This document shows positions 28,451 to 37,331 of a stretch of 39,838 bases of DNA, one piece after another. Below the pieces are notes generated by a model. It saw only the letters and a program-made list of their open reading frames with translations. It did no database searches and had not been told where the DNA came from. The first letter of the stretch is position 1. Every line of letters begins with the position of its first letter. The position numbers and the translations under genes are program-made. This stretch comes from Acidobacteria bacterium RIFCSPLOWO2_12_FULL_54_10. Lineage in GTDB: Bacteria > Acidobacteriota > Terriglobia > 2-12-FULL-54-10. The stretch spans positions 1 to 39,838 of the forward strand of contig MEKX01000139.1 of assembly GCA_001767075.1 (NCBI GenBank), given 5' to 3'.

Positions 28451-28660
28451 GACCCATGGTAAATCAACTTCTGCCGCCCTGGATATTCTGAGGTACCCTT
28501 TCTGCCCTATCGATCCTTTCGCCATCCCATTGCCAACAGTTGACAATCCTTGCAAGAATGAGGGTAAAATAAAAGAGGAACCACGCGCTTTTGAATGTTT
28601 CAACGGATACGGTCAACAGCGGCGGGCATTTGCAAATCAGGTTCAATCTAGGAGGATGAC

Positions 28661-28996
28661 GTGGGAATCACTTTAAGCCCTATAGCAGTCAGCAAAGTAA
28701 AAGAGATCATACAGCAGCAGGAGCCTGCTCCTGCCGGCTTGCGAATCGGTGTTGTGGGTGGCGGCTGTTCCGGCTTTTCCTATTCGATGTTGTTTGAATC
28801 CAACAGCCAGGACGACATGGGCATGGATAAGGTCTTCGATTTTGACGGCCTGAAGGTCTATGTGGATCAGGCCAGCCTGCTTTATCTGGATAACGTGCAG
28901 GTCGATTACATTGAGTCATTGGAAGGCTCTGGATTCAAGTTTTCCAACCCCAACGTAAAGAGCACCTGCGGCTGCGGCAGCTCTTTCAGCGTCTAA
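28661..28996 (+). CDS. IscA/ErpA/HesB-type iron-sulfur cluster assembly protein
   Basis: GTG start after AGGAGG; LRIGVVGGGCSGFSYSMLFE...VDYIESLEGSGFKFSNPNVKSTCGCGSSF (C..CxC). Confidence 0.95.
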   Translation: MGITLSPIAVSKVKEIIQQQEPAPAGLRIGVVGGGCSGFSYSMLFESNSQDDMGMDKVFDFDGLKVYVDQASLLYLDNVQVDYIESLEGSGFKFSNPNVKSTCGCGSSFSV

Positions 28997-29024
28997 CCGT
29001 TCGCGCGGCGAACTGTTCTGGTCC

Positions 29025-29100
29025 TTCATTCCGACCCTGCGCCTGTCCTGCTTGTCCTGAGCGAAGTCGAAGGGAGCTTGTCGAAGAGGTGGAATCTGCG
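29025..29100 (+). repeat. Chimeric/interrupted module D-like repeat
   Basis: tcattccgaccctg ... cttgtcctgagcgaagtcgaagggagcttgtcgaag ... aggtggaatctgcg; looks like one repeat interrupting another. Confidence 0.45.
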
Positions 29101-29207
29101 TTTTATCCACCCCGCCTGATTAGTATGCGGATTCTCCCCTCGCCTGCCCTATTTTGAAGAGGCGCACCTGGGGTTGCCCTTCGCCGGAAAACCCATTTGA
29201 GGCTGGC

Positions 29208-30191
29208 ATGCCCCTGGATCAATACAACCGCGAAATCGATTATCTTCGCATCTCTCTCACCGACAATTGCAACCTGCGTTGCGTTTATTGCATGCCCATC
29301 AACGGGCTGAAGTTTCTCCCGCCGGAACACCTGCTCACTCCTGCCGAAATCGCCGCGGTCGCGCGTGCCGCTGTTTCTGTCGGCTTTCGTAAATTCCGCT
29401 TCACGGGCGGCGAGCCGACACTGCGCCAGGATTTGATCGACATCGTCAGCCGCATCAGTGCCATCGATGGCGTCGGGGACCTGGCCATGACCACCAACGG
29501 TATTCTGCTGCCCGAACTGGCCCGCCCATTGGCAGCTGCCGGCCTGCGCCGCGTGAATATTCACCTGGACTCCCTGCACCCCGAGCGCCTCAGCCGCATC
29601 ATGCGCTGGGGAAGAGTCGAACAAATCTGGAAAGGCATTGAAGCCGCAGAAAGTGCGGGCCTCACTCCCATCAAGTTGAATGCCGTCATCGCCGCCGGCT
29701 ACAATGACCATGATGTCGTCGAGCTGGCCGCGCTCACCATCCAGCGCGACTGGCATTTCCGGTTCGTTGAGATGATGCCGTTCGGCAACGGCGAGTGTTC
29801 CACTGTCGCCCGCGATCAGTACATTTCCAATCTTGAAATCCGCCAACGCATCGAGCAGCGCCTGGGTCCATTGTCCCCTCTTCCCGGCGATCCCTCCGAC
29901 GAGTCGCAAAACTTCCGCCTTCCCGGCGCTCGCGGCGTGGTCGGCTTCATCAGCCCCGTCTCGGAACCCTACTGCGATCACTGCAACCGTATGCGCCTCA
30001 CCGCCGACGGCAAATTTCATCTCTGCCTGCTCAACGACGATGAGATGGATATCAAGCGCCAGCTCCGCGAGCACGGCCCCGATGCTGTCCGCGAAATCCT
30101 GCGCAAAGCCGTCCACTTCAAGCCCGTCGGCCACCGCTTGAGTGAAGGCCACTTCACCCGCAACCGCAGCATGTTCCAAATCGGCGGCTAA
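29208..30191 (+). CDS. moaA: GTP 3',8-cyclase MoaA
   Basis: Radical SAM CNLRCVYCMP, FTGGEPTLRQD, C-terminal CDHCNRMRLTADGKFHLCL, terminal GG. Confidence 0.96.
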   Translation: MPLDQYNREIDYLRISLTDNCNLRCVYCMPINGLKFLPPEHLLTPAEIAAVARAAVSVGFRKFRFTGGEPTLRQDLIDIVSRISAIDGVGDLAMTTNGILLPELARPLAAAGLRRVNIHLDSLHPERLSRIMRWGRVEQIWKGIEAAESAGLTPIKLNAVIAAGYNDHDVVELAALTIQRDWHFRFVEMMPFGNGECSTVARDQYISNLEIRQRIEQRLGPLSPLPGDPSDESQNFRLPGARGVVGFISPVSEPYCDHCNRMRLTADGKFHLCLLNDDEMDIKRQLREHGPDAVREILRKAVHFKPVGHRLSEGHFTRNRSMFQIGG

Positions 30192-30235
30192 CGCATTTTC
30201 ACAATTAACATAAAGTAACCCGCCACTTCGCGATG

Positions 30236-30269
30236 CTGTCATCCCGAGCTTGCCGAGGGATCTGCTTTT
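30236..30269 (+). repeat. Module D copy 2
   Basis: ctgtcatcccgagcttgccgagggatctgctttt. Confidence 0.65.
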
Positions 30270-30288
30270 CGCCGCAATGAATTAATCA

Positions 30289-30319
30289 GAGCCGCGCACG
30301 TTAGGGAGGGGGCAAGTTT
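30289..30319 (+). repeat. Module C copy 2
   Basis: gagccgcgcacgttagggagggggcaagttt, directly abutting the family A palindrome. Confidence 0.65.
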
Positions 30320-30359
30320 GGTAGCCGCGGTGAGTGTTTTCCTCACCGCGGGCTTTTTT
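30320..30359 (+). repeat. GTAG-headed palindrome, family A copy 2; also terminator-like
   Basis: GGTAGCCGCGGTGAG-tgtttt-CCTCACCGCGGGCTTTTTTG. Confidence 0.75.
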
Positions 30360-30514
30360 GTTTGCAATTTCGTGCTTTGAATTTGTTTAGGATTTTGTGC
30401 TTAGGATTTAGGATTTTCATTTTTTCTTCTGAGCGAAACTGCAATGTCCTTGCTGCTCTAAAATCCACGCTCCGTTTGCCCTCTCCCCCACCCCCTGCTA
30501 CTATTTGAACTTGT

Positions 30515-31297
30515 ATGCCCCTGCCCGTCGCACTCACCATTGCTGGCTCCGACCCTTCAGGCGGCGCGGGCATCCAAGCTGACCTCAAAACCTTTCACCA
30601 GTTCGGTGTTTACGGCATGAGCGTCATCACGCTGCTGACTGTGCAGAACACCTGCAACGTCACCCGCGTCGAGCACGTCTCGCCGGACCTGGTCCTCGCG
30701 CAACTTGATGCCGTCCTCGACGACATCCCTCCGCAGGCCGCCAAGACCGGCGCTCTCGGCTCGCGCGAAATCATTGAAGCCGTTGCCGCGCGCGCTGCCG
30801 AGTTCCCTTTCCCGCTGGTCGTCGATCCGGTCATGATCAGCAAGCACGGCGCGCCCTTGCTCAATGACGAAGCCCGTTCCGCTCTAGTAAAATATCTCTT
30901 GCCCCACGCCCTGTTGCTCACACCCAATCTTCACGAAGCCATGGCCCTGGCCCGCATGGAATATAGTGGCGCATCCTCCATCGAAACCGCCGCCCGCGCC
31001 ATCGCCGATCTCGGCCCCCGCGCTGTGCTCATCAAGGGCGGCCACCTGGAAGACGAAGCCTCCGACGTTTTATTCCTGTCCGGCGAATTCCATCTCTTCA
31101 CCGCCCCGCGCACCGACACACCGCATACCCACGGCACCGGCTGCACCTTTTCTGCTGCCATCACCGCATCACTCGCCCAGGGTGATGACCTGCTCACCGC
31201 CATCCAATCCGCCAAACGCTTCATCAGCAAAGCCATTGAAACCAACCCCGGCCTCGGTCACGGCTTCGGACCCGTCAACCACTTCGCCAAATTGTAG
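30515..31297 (+). CDS. thiD: Hydroxymethylpyrimidine/phosphomethylpyrimidine kinase
   Basis: ALTIAGSDPSGGAGIQADLKTFHQFGVYGMSVITLLTVQNT, VVDPVMISKHGAPLL, TPNLHEA, HTHGTGCTFSAAITASLAQG. Confidence 0.96.
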   Translation: MPLPVALTIAGSDPSGGAGIQADLKTFHQFGVYGMSVITLLTVQNTCNVTRVEHVSPDLVLAQLDAVLDDIPPQAAKTGALGSREIIEAVAARAAEFPFPLVVDPVMISKHGAPLLNDEARSALVKYLLPHALLLTPNLHEAMALARMEYSGASSIETAARAIADLGPRAVLIKGGHLEDEASDVLFLSGEFHLFTAPRTDTPHTHGTGCTFSAAITASLAQGDDLLTAIQSAKRFISKAIETNPGLGHGFGPVNHFAKL

Positions 31298-31336
31298 AGT
31301 TTTTATTCCAACTCGCGCGCATAAGCAAGCCGGTTT

Positions 31337-31370
31337 GGTAGCCACGGTGAGCGCTTTCCTCGCCGTGGGC
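31337..31370 (+). repeat. GTAG-headed palindrome, family A copy 3
   Basis: GGTAGCCACGGTGAG-cgcttt-CCTCGCCGTGGGC. Confidence 0.75.
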
Positions 31371-31391
31371 TTTTATTTCGAGCCGCGATAT

Positions 31392-31415
31392 TGAACGACA
31401 TATAGATGTCGTTCA
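31392..31415. repeat. Inverted repeat, module E copy 2 (decayed)
   Basis: TGAACGACAT-atag-ATGTCGTTCA. Confidence 0.65.
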
Positions 31416-31438
31416 GGAAGCGCCCACTCTCGTTAAGG

Positions 31439-31485
31439 CTGTCATTCCGAGCGAGCGTAGCGAGTCGAGGAATCTGCTTTTTGTG
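31439..31485 (+). repeat. Module D copy 3
   Basis: ctgtcattccgagcgagcgtagcgagtcgaggaatctgctttttgtg. Confidence 0.7.
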
Positions 31486-31519
31486 TTGCCGACCCGCGCA
31501 CTAGGAAGCAGTTAGCTTT

Positions 31520-31552
31520 GGTACCCACGGCACGAACTTTGTGCCGTGGGTA
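31520..31552 (+). repeat. Palindrome related to family A (GGTACC head)
   Basis: TACCCACGGCAC-gaacttt-GTGCCGTGGGTA, perfect 12-bp stem. Confidence 0.75.
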
Positions 31553-31696
31553 TTTTCCGAGCCGCGACTGGCCAGCCCTAAGCTTATCGAAGGGTGGGCT
31601 TATTTTCGTTTTGGATTTTGTGCTTTGAATTTTGAACTTGTTTAGGATTTGGTGCTTAGTATTTTGGATTTACTTTCCTTCGCCAGCCACAGTCTG

Positions 31697-31975
31697 TTAC
31701 TTCTTCTCCGGCGGCACGTAATCCGGCGGCGGCTTCAACCCTTCGCCGAAGAAATACGCTTCCATCTGCTGGCGGACAAATTTCTGCGCCTCGCGGTCGG
31801 CCAGGTTCAGGCGGTACTCGTTCATTATCATCTTGAGCTGCTCCACCCACTGCCGCCAGGCGTCCTCCGACACGTTCTCGTAGATGCGCTGGCCCAGTTC
31901 GTTCGTGAACGGCGGCTCCGCCAGCCCCGGCAGCATTTTCCCCAGCTTCACGCATTTCACCATCCGTTGTGCCAT
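31697..31975 (-). CDS. YggX-like Fe(2+)-trafficking protein
   Basis: MVKCVKLGKMLPGLAEPPFTNELGQRIYENVSEDAWRQWVEQLKMIMNEYRLNLAD. Confidence 0.92.
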   Translation of the reverse strand: MAQRMVKCVKLGKMLPGLAEPPFTNELGQRIYENVSEDAWRQWVEQLKMIMNEYRLNLADREAQKFVRQQMEAYFFGEGLKPPPDYVPPEKK

Positions 31976-32110
31976 CCGCTTGTCTCCTTGTGTTGTTGAA
32001 TTTCAGCCTAAGGGTATTCTCTATTGCTTGTCAACAAGGTATAGTATTTCTGCTAGGCGGCGGGGCACGATATTTGCCCTTGGATAACCCTCACATACTG
32101 GAGACCGACC

Positions 32111-33007
32111 GTGAAAATCGCTATCACCGGCGCCAGCGGATTCATTGGCTCATCTTTGATTCCCTCGCTCATCACATCCGGCCATGAGGTTCACCCCATG
32201 GTCCGCTCGCAGCAGAAATCCACCGCCGGCACGATCTTCTGGAACCCCGACACGGCTTACGTCAACACTCCCGCATTGGAGGGCATCAACGCCGTCATCC
32301 ATCTTTCCGGCGAGCCGATTACTGGCCGCTGGAATCCCGCTAAAAAAGATCGCATTCGCAATAGCCGCGTTCGCGGCACGCGCCTCCTCTCCGAGGCTCT
32401 CTGCCAGGCGCGCAAGCCTCCTCAATTGCTGATCTCCGCCTCCGCCATCGGTTACTATGGCGACCGCGACGACCATTGGCTCACCGAAAACAGCGACCCG
32501 GGCGCCGGATTTTTAGCCGACACCTGCGTGGAGTGGGAGCTTGCCACCGAGGCGGCCCAGCGTCACAACATCCGCGTCGTTATGTTGAGAATGGGCCTCA
32601 TTCTCAGCACCAAAGGCGGCGCTCTGGCTCAAATGCTTCCTCCCTTCAAGATGGGCGTTGGCGGCAAGCTGGGGTCGGGCAAACAATACATGAGCTGGAT
32701 CGTCCTTGACGATCTCATCGCCATCGTTCATCATCTGCTGGCCACGGAAACCATTGCCGGCCCCGTCAATGCCGTTTCCCCCAACCCGGTCACCAATAGA
32801 GAATTCACCAAAACGCTGGCCAAAGTCCTCGGTCGTCCGGCTATCTTTCCCGTCCCTGCATTTGCTGTGCGCCTGATGTTTGGTCAAATGGGCGATGAAG
32901 TTGTGCTCGCTGGCGCGCGCATCAAGCCCGACCGCCTGCTCCATTCCGGCTTCCACTTCCACTTCGCCGAACTTGAACCCGGCCTGCGCCATCTCTTGCC
33001 TGCTTGA
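32111..33007 (+). CDS. TIGR01777-type NAD-dependent epimerase (SDR)
   Basis: KIAITGASGFIGSSLIPSLITSGHEV, VIHLSGEPITGRWNPAKKDRIRNSRVRGTRLLSEAL, SASAIGYYGDRDD. Confidence 0.93.
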   Translation: MKIAITGASGFIGSSLIPSLITSGHEVHPMVRSQQKSTAGTIFWNPDTAYVNTPALEGINAVIHLSGEPITGRWNPAKKDRIRNSRVRGTRLLSEALCQARKPPQLLISASAIGYYGDRDDHWLTENSDPGAGFLADTCVEWELATEAAQRHNIRVVMLRMGLILSTKGGALAQMLPPFKMGVGGKLGSGKQYMSWIVLDDLIAIVHHLLATETIAGPVNAVSPNPVTNREFTKTLAKVLGRPAIFPVPAFAVRLMFGQMGDEVVLAGARIKPDRLLHSGFHFHFAELEPGLRHLLPA

Positions 33008-33083
33008 TCGCCCATTTCGGTGGCGGTGCAGTTTCATATTAGGTAACTAGTATTTGGAAACTAAGTTGTGTCATGCTATCAGC

Positions 33084-33239
33084 ATGGGCAGCAAGGATCA
33101 CCAAAAACGAGAAATCAGGAAGCCAAAAAAGAAGGAGCCTAAACTCCTCAGCCCGGCCAAAAGCGCTCCGCCACGCGAAGACTACAACAAAGCTGCTTTC
33201 CGCGCCGTTCAGGAGACTTTTCGAAAAGCCGAGTCTTAA
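33084..33239 (+). CDS. Small lysine-rich hypothetical protein
   Basis: 51 aa: MGSKDHQKREIRKPKKKEPKLLSPAKSAPPREDYNKAAFRAVQETFRKAES. Confidence 0.45.
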   Translation: MGSKDHQKREIRKPKKKEPKLLSPAKSAPPREDYNKAAFRAVQETFRKAES

Positions 33240-33344
33240 GACTCATTCTTCCCTACATCTCCCTGAAACCCGCAGTCTGACAATTTCGTAAACCCTTGGC
33301 ATCGTCGTAGGATCCTCTAATTCTGATCCTGCCTGGAATACTGT

Positions 33345-33372
33345 TTTACAGCTTCAAACTGTGATGTATACT
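33345..33372 (+). promoter_or_regulatory. Putative sigma70 promoter for the BNR-MoaD-like operon
   Basis: TTTACA (33345-33350), 16-nt spacer, TATACT (33367-33372); about 155-nt leader before ATG 33533. Confidence 0.5.
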
Positions 33373-33532
33373 GTCCCAACGATAGGTACAAAAGGTCGGG
33401 CGGGTCAGCAAGCATTCCTACGGCGCGTTTCGGAACAGTCGTGTTTCGGTCGGCGATGGACAGCCCAACCTGTTGGCGGATTAATCTAACAACGAGCGGA
33501 AGCCTCGCAGCAGAAGCTCAAAAGGAGAAACT

Positions 33533-34720
33533 ATGAGCAAGGTGCGCGTATTGGTGGGTACACGCAAGGGCGGTTTTATTCTCTCTTCGGATGGTAAGCG
33601 CGAAAAATGGGATGTCAGCGGCCCCCTCTTCGGTGGATGGGAAATCTACCACGTCAAGGGTTCTCCCGCCGATCCGGATCGGATATATATGTCGCAGACT
33701 AGCGGTTGGTTCGGGCAGATTATTCAACGCTCCGATGACGGCGGAAAAACATGGCACCAGCCGGGCACACCACCCGGAGAAGCGACCACTACGCCCGACG
33801 GCATGCCCAAAGCCGAGAGCAACAAGTTCGTTTACGATACCTCTCCTGAAAGCGGCAAGCCGCTCACCACTCACCAATGGTATGACGGCACGCAACACCC
33901 CTGGGAGTTCAAGCGCGTCTGGCATCTGGAACCATCACTCACCGACCCTGACACGGTCTACGCCGGAGTGGAGGACGCCGCGTTGTTTCGCTCCACCGAT
34001 GGTGGCAGGAATTGGCACGAGCTAGCCGGCCTGCGCGGCCATGGTACTGGACCTCAGTGGCAACCGGGTGCGGGCGGCATGTGTCTGCACACGATCCTTT
34101 TGGACCCGGGCAATCCGGGCCGGATTTACGTTGCCATCTCGGCAGCGGGCGCGTTCCGCACCGACGACGCAGGCCAATCGTGGCGGCCGATCAACCGCGG
34201 TTTGAAGTCGCAATATATCCCCGACCCCGACGCCGAAATCGGCCATTGCGTTCATCGCATTGCCATGCACGGTTCGAAACCGAATGTACTATTCATGCAG
34301 AAGCACTGGGACGTGATGCGCAGTGACAATGCGGGCGACTCGTGGCACGAGGTCAGCGGCAACCTGCCCACCGATTTTGGTTTCGTAATCGACGTTCACG
34401 CCCATGAGCCGGAAACGATCTACGTCGTGCCCATCAAGAGCGATGGGGAGCATTACACGCATGAAGGGAAGCTGCGCGTCTTCCGCAGCCGCACGGGCGG
34501 CAACGAGTGGGAGCCGCTCACCAAAGGCCTGCCGCAACAGAACTGTTACGTCAACGTGCTGCGCGATGCGATGGCCGTCGATTCGCTCGACCCCTGCGGT
34601 GTGTACTTTGGAACCACCGGAGGTCAGGTCTACGCCTCGGCCGATTCCGGTGACAGTTGGGCCCCCATCGTCCGCGATCTTCCGGCTGTGCTTTCCGTCG
34701 AGGTTCAGGCGCTGCCATGA
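33533..34720 (+). CDS. BNR/sortilin-like repeat protein (sialidase/VPS10-type beta-propeller)
   Basis: Repeated Asp-box-like segments: [69 protein letters not shown]. Confidence 0.88.
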   Translation: MSKVRVLVGTRKGGFILSSDGKREKWDVSGPLFGGWEIYHVKGSPADPDRIYMSQTSGWFGQIIQRSDDGGKTWHQPGTPPGEATTTPDGMPKAESNKFVYDTSPESGKPLTTHQWYDGTQHPWEFKRVWHLEPSLTDPDTVYAGVEDAALFRSTDGGRNWHELAGLRGHGTGPQWQPGAGGMCLHTILLDPGNPGRIYVAISAAGAFRTDDAGQSWRPINRGLKSQYIPDPDAEIGHCVHRIAMHGSKPNVLFMQKHWDVMRSDNAGDSWHEVSGNLPTDFGFVIDVHAHEPETIYVVPIKSDGEHYTHEGKLRVFRSRTGGNEWEPLTKGLPQQNCYVNVLRDAMAVDSLDPCGVYFGTTGGQVYASADSGDSWAPIVRDLPAVLSVEVQALP

Positions 34721-35013
34721 TCCGCGTCGTGCTGCCGCCGCACCTGCGCGCACTCGCAAACATCAGCGGAGATGTCGAACTCCACGTCGATCCTCCGGTA
34801 ACACAATGCTCGGTGCTCGACGCTCTCGAAGCCCGTTATCCCATGCTGCGCGGCACCATCCGCGACGCCGTCACCAAACAGCGGCGGCCTTTCCTGCGCT
34901 TCTTCGCCTGCGAGCAGGACCTCAGCCACGAGCCTCCCGATGCCACTCTGCCCGCTGCAGTCGCATCGGGTGCCGAGCCTTACTTCATCATCGGAGCCAT
35001 CGCCGGCGGCTAG
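34717..35013 (+). CDS. MoaD/ThiS-like small sulfur-carrier-fold protein
   Basis: 98 aa, [24 protein letters not shown]...[20 protein letters not shown]...[13 protein letters not shown]; ends in Gly-Gly; ATGA overlap with the preceding stop. Confidence 0.8.
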   Translation: MIRVVLPPHLRALANISGDVELHVDPPVTQCSVLDALEARYPMLRGTIRDAVTKQRRPFLRFFACEQDLSHEPPDATLPAAVASGAEPYFIIGAIAGG

Positions 35014-35102
35014 AAGTTGCCCCCCCGGAGGGAGCGACAGAAATCACTCTCCTTTACTCACTACATATCAATTGTATAAATGCCCAAGGTGGCGGGGTTG
35101 AA

Positions 35103-35128
35103 GTAGGGACAGGCATTCCTGCCTGTCC
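35103..35128 (+). repeat. GTAG-headed palindrome, separate family
   Basis: GTAGGGACAGGC-attcct-GCCTGTCC; 8-bp stem. Confidence 0.6.
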
Positions 35129-35393
35129 GCTTTTCTGTCTGGCAAGTCAATCTTGACCGCTCTTGGCAGTTACGCGCCCCCTGCCCGAAAGCTCAATCTG
35201 TCCCACCCCCCATGTCTCATCCCTTTGCCGCACCCTCCCGCCGGTGGTAAGATTGAGCATTGAACTGAAATTACCTTTCATCTCATGAAACCAACCACAT
35301 TCTTCTTTCGTATATGTTTGATAGGGTCCTATTAACCATGACTTTTTTTCTCATGCGTTCCGCCCCTTGCAAATTTCCGTGCCGGAGGAATCT

Positions 35394-37331
35394 ATGCCGT
35401 TTCCAATGCCATATTCAATAAAGTCGCTGCGCGCTAATCTGCTTCGCACCTTTGCGGTCTGCCTCGCCGCAGCCACCGCTGCGTTGCCTGCCGCCGCTCA
35501 GACTACGCAGGCCTCGCCGGATCTCCTGCGCGATTACTCCCGCGGCCCGTCGCTGTTCCGCTCCTATCAGGAGCAGCCCGTCCCGCCCATGGTGCTTGAG
35601 AACTCCACGCGTCTCCGCGATCTTGTGCGCGATGGCAAACTGGAACTTTCGCTCGCCGACGCTTTGGCTTTGGCCATTGAGAACAATCTGGACATCGCCG
35701 TGCAACGTTACCTCCGCCCCATGGCTCAAGCCGACGTTCTGCGCGCCAAGTCTGGACAAGCTGCTCGTGGAATCTCTGGCGCTTCGGTGCCGGGCGGTCT
35801 CAGCGCCGGGGCTATCGGAGCGGGCATCACGGACTCCTCCGGCGCCGGCGGCACAGGTTCCGCCGGAGGCATCACCGGCGGCGGTGGTGCGGTCAACATC
35901 GGCCAGGTCGGAGCCTTCGATCCTTCCATGAGTTTCGGTTTTAGCTGGGATCGTGCTTCCTCTCCGCTAAATTCTCAGGTGGTCGCCGGAGTCCCCTCGG
36001 TCACCACTTATGCCACGGCCTATTCCGCCAGCTACGCCCAGCTTTTCCCCACGGGCACCAGCTACTTCCTGGCGCTTTCCGGTCTTCGCTCCAGTTCCTC
36101 GCAGCAGAATCTTCTCTTCAACCCTGCCGTGGTCACCCGCTTTTCCGTCGGCTTCAACCAGCCGCTCCTGAACGGCTTTGGTCGCCTGCCCAACGAACGG
36201 TTTCTTCTGGTCTCGCAGAACAACCTGCGCATTTCCGATGAGATTTTTCGCCAGCAGGTCGTCACCTCCGTCGTCGCCGTCACCAATGCCTATTGGGACC
36301 TCGCCGCCTTCCAGGAAAATGTCCGCGTTGCCGAGCAGTCGCTTTCCGTCGCGCAAAAACTTTATCAGGACAATAAAAAGCAGGCTGAGATCGGCACTCT
36401 CGCGCCGCTCGATGTCGTTGCCGCCGAGGCCGAAGTCGCCGCCCGCGAGCGCGATCTGGTGGTCGCTCAAACCAATCTGCAAATTCAGGAGACGCGCCTC
36501 AAGAATCTTCTCTCGCGCCGCACTGAGCCGGAGATGGACAATGCTCGTGTCGTGCTCACCGACCGCCTGCCCGAGCCTCGCGACGCCGACATCCCCGCTC
36601 TGGATGCCGCCCTGACTTCAGCTTTCAACAACCGCCCGGACCTTCGCCAAACCGAAGGCAACCTCCAGAACCAGGCCATCTCTCTTCGCTTCACCAAGAA
36701 CAGTCTGCTGCCCAGCGGCAGCATTTTTGGCCTTTACTCCGGCTCCGGCTTGGACGGCAATCAGCTAGTGGGTGGCGTCCCCGTAACCAGCGGCGGCACT
36801 GGCGATTCTTTCTCTAAAACCTTCGCCGGAGACTTCCCGGAATATGCTGGCGGCTTGAGCCTCAGCCTGCCTTTACGCAACCGCGCGGCGCAGGCCGACA
36901 ACCTCCGCGCCCAACTCGAAGGCAGCCAAATGGAAATCTCTCTCCAGCGCGCTCGCAATCAGGTCGCCCTGGAAGTCCGCCAGGCTCTGGTCGCACTCGC
37001 CCAGGGCAAGGCCCAAGTCGAAGCCGCGCACCAAGCCGTGCGCCTCGGTCAGCAAACCCTTGATGCCGAGCAGAAGAAGCTCGAAGCTGGCATCTCCACC
37101 CCTTACCAAGTCGTGCTTCGCCAGCGCGATCTTTTTACCAGCCAGCGCGCGGAAGTCCAATCCGTCGTCAACTACGCCAAGAGCCTTGTTGAAATCGGCC
37201 GCGCAACCGGCACCACGCTCAACCGCAACGGCATTGAAATGTCTGATGCTTGGACCGGCTCGCTCTCGCGCCTCCCCAATCCGCCCGTCAGCGTTCAAGG
37301 CTTCACCACTCAGCCTGAGGCTACCCGGTGA
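35394..37331 (+). CDS. TolC-family outer membrane efflux protein (1)
   Basis: LSLADALALAIENNLDIAVQRYL..., AYWDLAAFQENVRVAEQSLSVAQKLYQDNKKQAEIGTLAPLDVVAAEAEVAARERDLV; signal peptide. Confidence 0.92.
   Translation: MPFPMPYSIKSLRANLLRTFAVCLAAATAALPAAAQTTQASPDLLRDYSRGPSLFRSYQEQPVPPMVLENSTRLRDLVRDGKLELSLADALALAIENNLDIAVQRYLRPMAQADVLRAKSGQAARGISGASVPGGLSAGAIGAGITDSSGAGGTGSAGGITGGGGAVNIGQVGAFDPSMSFGFSWDRASSPLNSQVVAGVPSVTTYATAYSASYAQLFPTGTSYFLALSGLRSSSSQQNLLFNPAVVTRFSVGFNQPLLNGFGRLPNERFLLVSQNNLRISDEIFRQQVVTSVVAVTNAYWDLAAFQENVRVAEQSLSVAQKLYQDNKKQAEIGTLAPLDVVAAEAEVAARERDLVVAQTNLQIQETRLKNLLSRRTEPEMDNARVVLTDRLPEPRDADIPALDAALTSAFNNRPDLRQTEGNLQNQAISLRFTKNSLLPSGSIFGLYSGSGLDGNQLVGGVPVTSGGTGDSFSKTFAGDFPEYAGGLSLSLPLRNRAAQADNLRAQLEGSQMEISLQRARNQVALEVRQALVALAQGKAQVEAAHQAVRLGQQTLDAEQKKLEAGISTPYQVVLRQRDLFTSQRAEVQSVVNYAKSLVEIGRATGTTLNRNGIEMSDAWTGSLSRLPNPPVSVQGFTTQPEATR

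Noticed and set aside
29101-29207. Possible Moco riboswitch upstream of moaA
   Set aside because: No recognisable consensus; the region is mostly repeat-derived sequence plus a short spacer.
29103-30242. 379-aa minus-strand ORF antisense to moaA
   Set aside because: Overlaps a very clear MoaA CDS; composition is typical of antisense frames in GC-rich coding sequence; no recognisable domain.
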